From Aliishimia ponticola (GTDB lineage Bacteria > Pseudomonadota > Alphaproteobacteria > Rhodobacterales > Rhodobacteraceae), in NCBI RefSeq assembly GCF_004803475.1, contig NZ_SRKY01000001.1, positions 496,001 through 560,000 on the forward strand: a stretch of 64,000 nt of DNA, written 5' to 3'. The notes under the pieces were generated by a model. It did not search any database. It had not been told where the DNA came from and saw nothing but the letters and a program-made list of their open reading frames with translations. The position numbers and the translations under genes are program-made. Below, in pieces: positions 61,301 to 64,000 of this stretch (the first letter of the stretch is position 1; every line of letters begins with the position of its first letter).

Positions 61301-64000
61301 CGGCAACATGGCCGCGGGTGATGAGATCACGCTGTCCGGGCTGACCTATATGATCACGGTGCAGGATCAGGCCGACCGGGTGGTGGAGAACACCGCCGAG
61401 GCCGAGGGCAATCCCGTCGCGACAGGTCCCGGCAATGTACCGGACCCGAGCCAGCCGCTGGTCGATGCCACCGGGGCTGATCTGGACAATGTTACCGACG
61501 ATTCCGACACGCTGACCGATCCCGACATCAATGCCGATGGCTCGGTCGATGATGTGGACGATCCTGCCGCCGGGGGCGCCGACGATCCGACGCTGGTCAA
61601 GCTGCCGCCCACCGGCCCGGAGATCACGATCGTGAAATCCATCGCCGAACTACGCGATCTGAATGGCAATGGCCTGTTCGGGGATGCGGGCGACGAGGTG
61701 ATCTATAACTTCACCGTCACCAATACGGGCAATGTGTCCCTTGCCGGGGTGACCGTCACGGATGCGATGCTGGGTCTGGCAGATGCGCCCGTGACCCCGG
61801 CCAATCTGGCACCGACGGAGTCGGCAACGCTCAACGGCACATCCCATATCATCACGGCGCAGGATCAGGCGGGCGGCCAGTTGGAGAACACCGCAACCAC
61901 CTCCGGTCAGCCGGTCGTGACCAACCCGGACGGCACCCCCGATCCGGCAACCCCGTTGCAAGCCCCGGATGGTAGTGACCTTGATCCGGTAACGGATACT
62001 TCGGACACGCTGACAGAACCCGATCTGGACACCGATGGTAATCCCGTCAGCGTGTCCAGCCCCGGCAGCGATGGCAGCGACGATCCGACATTGCTGAACC
62101 TGCCGCCGGTCGATCCTGAAATCACGCTGGAAAAAGAGATCGTTCAGGTCTTTGACGCCAATGGCACCGGGCTTTTCGGCGATGTTGGGGACACGGTTCA
62201 ATACCTTCTGACCGTGACCAACACGGGCAATACCTCCCTTGCCGGGATCACGATCACCGATGCCAAGCTGGGCCTCACGGATGTGGCTGTGACGCCGGGC
62301 GATCTGCCGCCGGGCGGCGTGGCGACCCTGTCGCCGGCGCTATACACCATCACGGCGCAGGATCAGGGCGCGGGCGAAGTGGAAAACACCGCCCAAGCCT
62401 CTGGCGATCCGGTCGAAACCGGGCCGGGGAACCTGCCGTTGCCGGGCGCGCCGCTGGTGGATGCCGATGGCAACGATCTGGATGACGTCACCGATACCTC
62501 GGACACGCTGACCGAGCCGGATCTTGACGCAAGCAACGCCGTTGTCAGCGTCGCCGACCCGGATGCAGACGGCACTGATAGCCCGACGCTGCTGACGTTG
62601 CCGGAAATCGCGCCGGAAATCACGCTGGTCAAATCCATCACCGATGTGACGGATGTGAATGGGAACGGTCTGTTCGGCGATGTGGGCGATCAGGTGACCT
62701 ATGAATTGACCGTCACCAATACGGGCAACACCGCGCTGGCGGGCGTAACTGTAACGGATGCCAAGTTGGGCCTAACGGCTGTTCCGGTCAGCCCGGCGGA
62801 TTTGGGCATTGGTGACAGCGCCACGCTGACATCGGCCACGCTGTCGCAGTTGGTCTATACCATCACCCCGTTGGATCAGGCCGCGCGCCAGGTCGAGAAC
62901 ACCGCCACCACCGAAGGTCAGCCCGTTGCGACCGATCCGGTCACGGGCAACCCCGATCCGAGCACGCCTTTGCTGGATGCCAGCGGCAGCGCGCTTGATC
63001 CGGTGAACGATACGTCCGACACGCTGACGGACCCAGATCTGGACGCCGATGGCAACCCAGTAAGCACGGCCGCGCCCGATGCCGACGGGACCGATACGCC
63101 GACGCTGCTGAACCTGCCTGCCGATGGCCCCGAAATTTCGCTGGCCAAGTCGATTGCCGAGGTGCGCGACATCAATGGCAACGGGCTCTTTGGCGATGTG
63201 GGCGATGAAATCGTCTATGACCTCACGGTGCGCAACACCGGCAACACGGCGCTGGCAGGGGTGACGATCACCGATGCCAAGCTTGGCGTGGTCGATGTCG
63301 CCGTGACCCCGGCCAATCTGCTGCCGGGCGACAGCGCGACGCTGGCCGGTCAGGTCTATACCGTCACGGCGCTGGATCAGGGTGTGGGCGAGGTGATCAA
63401 CACCGCCACCACCCAAGGTCAACCTGTGGCGACCGGGTCTGACGGGTTGCCCGATCCCGGCACACCGCTGATCGATCCCGCGACCGGCGCTGCCTATGAG
63501 CCTGTGACCGACGATTCCAACACGCTGACTGACGCGGATCTGGACGCGGATGGCAATCCGGTGCCGGTAATCGGCGCCGATCCTGGCGGCGACGGTTCGG
63601 ACACCCCGACAGAGCTGAACCTGCCCCCGGTCATGCCTGAACTGACGCTGGTCAAATCCATTGCCGAAGTGCGCGACATCAACGGTAACGGGCTGTTTGG
63701 CGATGTGGGCGACGAAGTGGTCTATGACCTGACCTTGACTAACACCGGCAATACCTCGTTGTCGGGTGTCACCATCACCGATGCCAAGCTGGGTCTAACG
63801 GATGTGGCTGTGTCGCCAAGCGCGCTGGCCCCCGATGACAGCGCCGCGCTGACGGGACAGGTCTATACCATCACGCCGCTGGATCAGGCGGCAGGTGAGG
63901 TCGAGAATACCGCGACAACCGAAGGCCAGCCCGTGGCAACGCTGCCTGGCGGCACGCCCGATGTTGCCACCCCGCTGCTCGATGGCACAGGTGCCGCGCT
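55332..64000 (+). CDS. Giant secreted DUF11/SdrD_B repeat protein, 3' end outside window
   Basis: An open frame of more than 2,880 codons running off the right edge. A basic N-terminus and membrane-type segment (LLAYLFALFTLLAGPAFA) form a long signal peptide. About nine Ig-like DUF11 units follow (each opening like LSIGKSISDDELLVGETATF), often with cysteine pairs, then an SdrD_B-like domain at about 58848-59055 (GEIFRDFNDDGTKDPGDS), more DUF11 units, and from 60621 seven tandem repeats of about 163-172 residues. Each late repeat has DxNGNGLFGD and DxDxDGNP loops that look like calcium sites. A cell-surface stalk or adhesin is inferred. Starts at 55311 or 55380 are in frame and possible; no ribosome site decides. 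Confidence 0.88.
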   Translation, partial: MIRLTSETSNSQQSVAMRPAECGSDKASLTRSGRKRARLLAYLFALFTLLAGPAFALPDWALGIEDPGQDGLPAGSTLVYEVEIRNDAFGASNNAGPTTITFTVGAGTTMVDGGGLLNCVTLGVPDASVTCDVPPIDAGSAQTFLPQVETSGAGSPTFSGSIPSAGDANGGNNSASQQTTVTAGADIELTVTGPSTAPSGTVVDYVFTAENNGPNDSNGFDFVFPVPSGLQNITPPSGCILSGGNYECSIPGVIGVNETVDITFQGQLSAANGSAVTPSGAVTNGSPADGDGSNNIASIETTVTAGSDLSIGKSISDDELLVGETATFTLTSEYTGDDPQDVQIIDVVPVVYSVTSIDTAGTGWDCSASTGNVIDCTQANGSGSGANISLGDITIEVLVIEDTGGVNVANEATISSAGPVDPNPANNTADDGGVIAENPVVDHQANKSGPTEPVAVGSEYDFSISSTNVGNAAFYGTLQLEDTIPAGADYTSVIDNGWSCSPAAPQTGPVVITCQITYTESDPLLPGQTTPAVITGVTPTTTGPLLNTLQVSAPVANIEDLESPNDIIAYTVTGEGGAVSPDVSVIKTVDGPTTVPSGEVVTFTIEVLNNGPVLPASGPVNAEGVVVTDEVRDLINNIAGAGGGLESLSFDPQGTTGMTCDSAAAGSRGRSVTCNIAVLPECTAGVDCPTITIGVRPGGNAWTRTNTAKVISTITADSDPDNNTSSASYMMTNQTDVTVSKTATPNPASIGQDLLYVVTAENKPVDAEGRRIILSPARDVSITDTLPNDVTFVSASASGGGTCTTALAAGDTTDGSNNDVVCEWAIIGSGGQQTVSILVRPNNATLGNTPPDPSLTNDVEIETTTAETDTGNNSATVVVDIIEPAFDLLINKTDDVDPLPISGETTYTITATNGGPSAAENVVIVDQMPASGLGFSSFIDGDGVTCAVTDPGTAPANSGFGNLGVEVTCSVAYLAAGESASFQIVAKGDTKGSATNMATVSADNSEFYETNTGNDQIGQTTTVRSLVDVRVNSKTADRDPVNLGEDFSWTIQVENYQDDSVPYGNSDGTVLTDNLPSGMILTATPVVVAPGAGTCTGTEGSTSFTCTLGDAGGVPGTMDIGEVLEITVPVRVVTVTTDAQTFSNSASVEATGSFDADPDNNDSTGTVVVNSGTISGEIFRDFNDDGTKDPGDSNVQEVTLTLTGTDLNGNSVDRVITTTDGTYSFGLLPEGEYTITRGPITEAYQTDGQNTPGTTGGPLYTDLTSPTIVLGGNEDASNWDFAIVPQARIGLAKAVQGTPALNPDGTFDVPFRFVIQNFSLEAVDSVEVSDVLTGAAPSFGAYTTGTTAADMSRGSYMVLTPPAADCGTGTATFTGEGADIIALSGATIAAESSCVLTFEVRVNPTDPLPTGTPQYENSATVTGEGVLSGQTSATNPLLADTSDNGANPDADGDGSADDANEDDPTPVNVEFLSTVELEKTVDTSAFADPAAPVAGELLTYTYVVRNPNQFDIFDINVIETPPGAAGTPPAFTGTGTPPVIGAPAGGADIDGQGDLPDLAPGGAITYTATYAITQDDIDTGFVQNTATVTATDVYGDPISDFSDDTAVNNGTDYNGDDNPDDPTVATLPRVAKLSLEKTILSDTLSEPPAAGDTIEYQVVVTNTGNTNITDVAVTDPGPEFGGVAASNGPVVFTTTDATDLSPTDEATFTGTYTLDATDAANFLTAASPTDAILNEADATGNVPGGTTLETEPDTAETGVSLTPGIELTKAITQVTDTNGNGILGDAGDEVLYDLTVTNTGITSLANVRVTDAKLGLTNAALTAPSTGANLAPGDSGAIEDQSYTITPLDQAQGEVVNTAEVSGTPVATNTDGTPDAGTPLVDDTGAPLPDETDTSDTLTDPDLDGDGNVVATDDPAADGDDTATVLNLPTPEAGITITKRVDMVADTNMNGLIGDAEDTITYSLVVTNTGDTSLADVMVTDALLGVSQNVGNMAAGDEITLSGLTYMITVQDQADRVVENTAEAEGNPVATGPGNVPDPSQPLVDATGADLDNVTDDSDTLTDPDINADGSVDDVDDPAAGGADDPTLVKLPPTGPEITIVKSIAELRDLNGNGLFGDAGDEVIYNFTVTNTGNVSLAGVTVTDAMLGLADAPVTPANLAPTESATLNGTSHIITAQDQAGGQLENTATTSGQPVVTNPDGTPDPATPLQAPDGSDLDPVTDTSDTLTEPDLDTDGNPVSVSSPGSDGSDDPTLLNLPPVDPEITLEKEIVQVFDANGTGLFGDVGDTVQYLLTVTNTGNTSLAGITITDAKLGLTDVAVTPGDLPPGGVATLSPALYTITAQDQGAGEVENTAQASGDPVETGPGNLPLPGAPLVDADGNDLDDVTDTSDTLTEPDLDASNAVVSVADPDADGTDSPTLLTLPEIAPEITLVKSITDVTDVNGNGLFGDVGDQVTYELTVTNTGNTALAGVTVTDAKLGLTAVPVSPADLGIGDSATLTSATLSQLVYTITPLDQAARQVENTATTEGQPVATDPVTGNPDPSTPLLDASGSALDPVNDTSDTLTDPDLDADGNPVSTAAPDADGTDTPTLLNLPADGPEISLAKSIAEVRDINGNGLFGDVGDEIVYDLTVRNTGNTALAGVTITDAKLGVVDVAVTPANLLPGDSATLAGQVYTVTALDQGVGEVINTATTQGQPVATGSDGLPDPGTPLIDPATGAAYEPVTDDSNTLTDADLDADGNPVPVIGADPGGDGSDTPTELNLPPVMPELTLVKSIAEVRDINGNGLFGDVGDEVVYDLTLTNTGNTSLSGVTITDAKLGLTDVAVSPSALAPDDSAALTGQVYTITPLDQAAGEVENTATTEGQPVATLPGGTPDVATPLLDGTGAA
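60621..64000 (+). repeat. Seven tandem repeats of about 0.5 kb in the giant gene
   Basis: Repeat units start at 60621, 61131, 61620, 62118, 62616, 63132 and 63639, i.e. every 489-516 bp; the last is cut by the window edge. Each unit begins like PEITLVKSIAEVRDINGNG, continues with VTNTGNTSLAGVTVTDAKLG and ends with a DTSDTLTDPDLDADGNP segment. Similarity is highest among the later units, suggesting recent duplication. Confidence 0.9.

Noticed and set aside
48355-64000. CRISPR-like regular repeats
   Set aside because: The periodic DNA at 48-50 kb and 60.6-64 kb encodes in-frame protein repeats; there are no unique spacers or cas genes.

Overview
The window looks like a chromosomal segment of a marine-type alphaproteobacterium of the Rhodobacteraceae (Roseobacter group). 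This rests on the protein families present: split methionine-synthase-type methyltransferase genes, a PuuE-UraD fusion, PuuD-type urate oxidase, urtABCDE, a CheA/CheW/CheR operon, a PrtD-type type I secretion system and NarL/LuxR-type regulators. High GC, ATGA overlaps and strong GGAGG-type ribosome sites fit this. No rRNA, tRNA, CRISPR array, transposase or phage gene was recognised.

Layout. 1-4.9 kb: housekeeping (pepA 3' end, holC, membrane aspartic protease, ABC-F ATPase, ndk, TfoX-C protein), with two hairpins built from TTTGCAAA in the convergent gaps. 5.1-9.6 kb: purine catabolism from urate to glyoxylate and urea (puuD, uraH, puuE-uraD fusion, allA, allE). 9.8-16.3 kb: cydDC-cydABX, i.e. 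cytochrome bd oxidase with its assembly/thiol exporter and small subunit. 16.3-19.5 kb: a sulfur-flavoured extension (SQR-like flavoprotein, small membrane protein, SLAC1/TehA-type anion channel, periplasmic DsrE-like protein). 20.1-26.0 kb: the urea ABC importer urtABCDE, the logical partner of the urea-producing purine pathway. 26.0-31.8 kb: a NUDIX hydrolase and a compact chemotaxis operon (STAS-cheY-cheA-cheW-cheR-cheY-unknown). 31.9-34.4 kb: one-carbon/methionine genes. 34.6-39.3 kb: Ppx/GppA, rlmE, a LuxR solo, a periplasmic PDC-like protein and a thiolase. 39.4-44.3 kb: a cluster of five two-component proteins without any DNA-binding output, including a kinase whose membrane sensor has the copper/ethylene-site residues of plant ETR1. 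44.6-52.1 kb: a type I exporter pair, a 758-residue RTX protein and a LuxR/membrane-protein pair. 52.5-54.9 kb: a pseudo-receiver LuxR regulator, a LysR regulator and a nitroreductase. 55.3-64 kb (open at the right edge): a giant secreted DUF11/SdrD_B repeat protein.

How it fits together. Purine breakdown and urea import form a nitrogen-scavenging set. The bd oxidase, thiol exporter, SQR-like protein, anion channel and DsrE protein could form a sulfide-tolerant respiratory and detoxification set (inference). The chemotaxis operon, the sensor cluster, the RTX/T1SS locus and the giant repeat protein point to a motile-to-attached lifestyle switch.

The most unusual items are the ETR1-like kinase, a 15-bp AT-rich dyad repeated upstream of two transcription units in the sensor cluster, a LuxR solo with a changed signal pocket (W57Y, D70S in TraR numbering), the cyd-linked sulfur block, and the calcium-loop-rich repeats of the giant protein.
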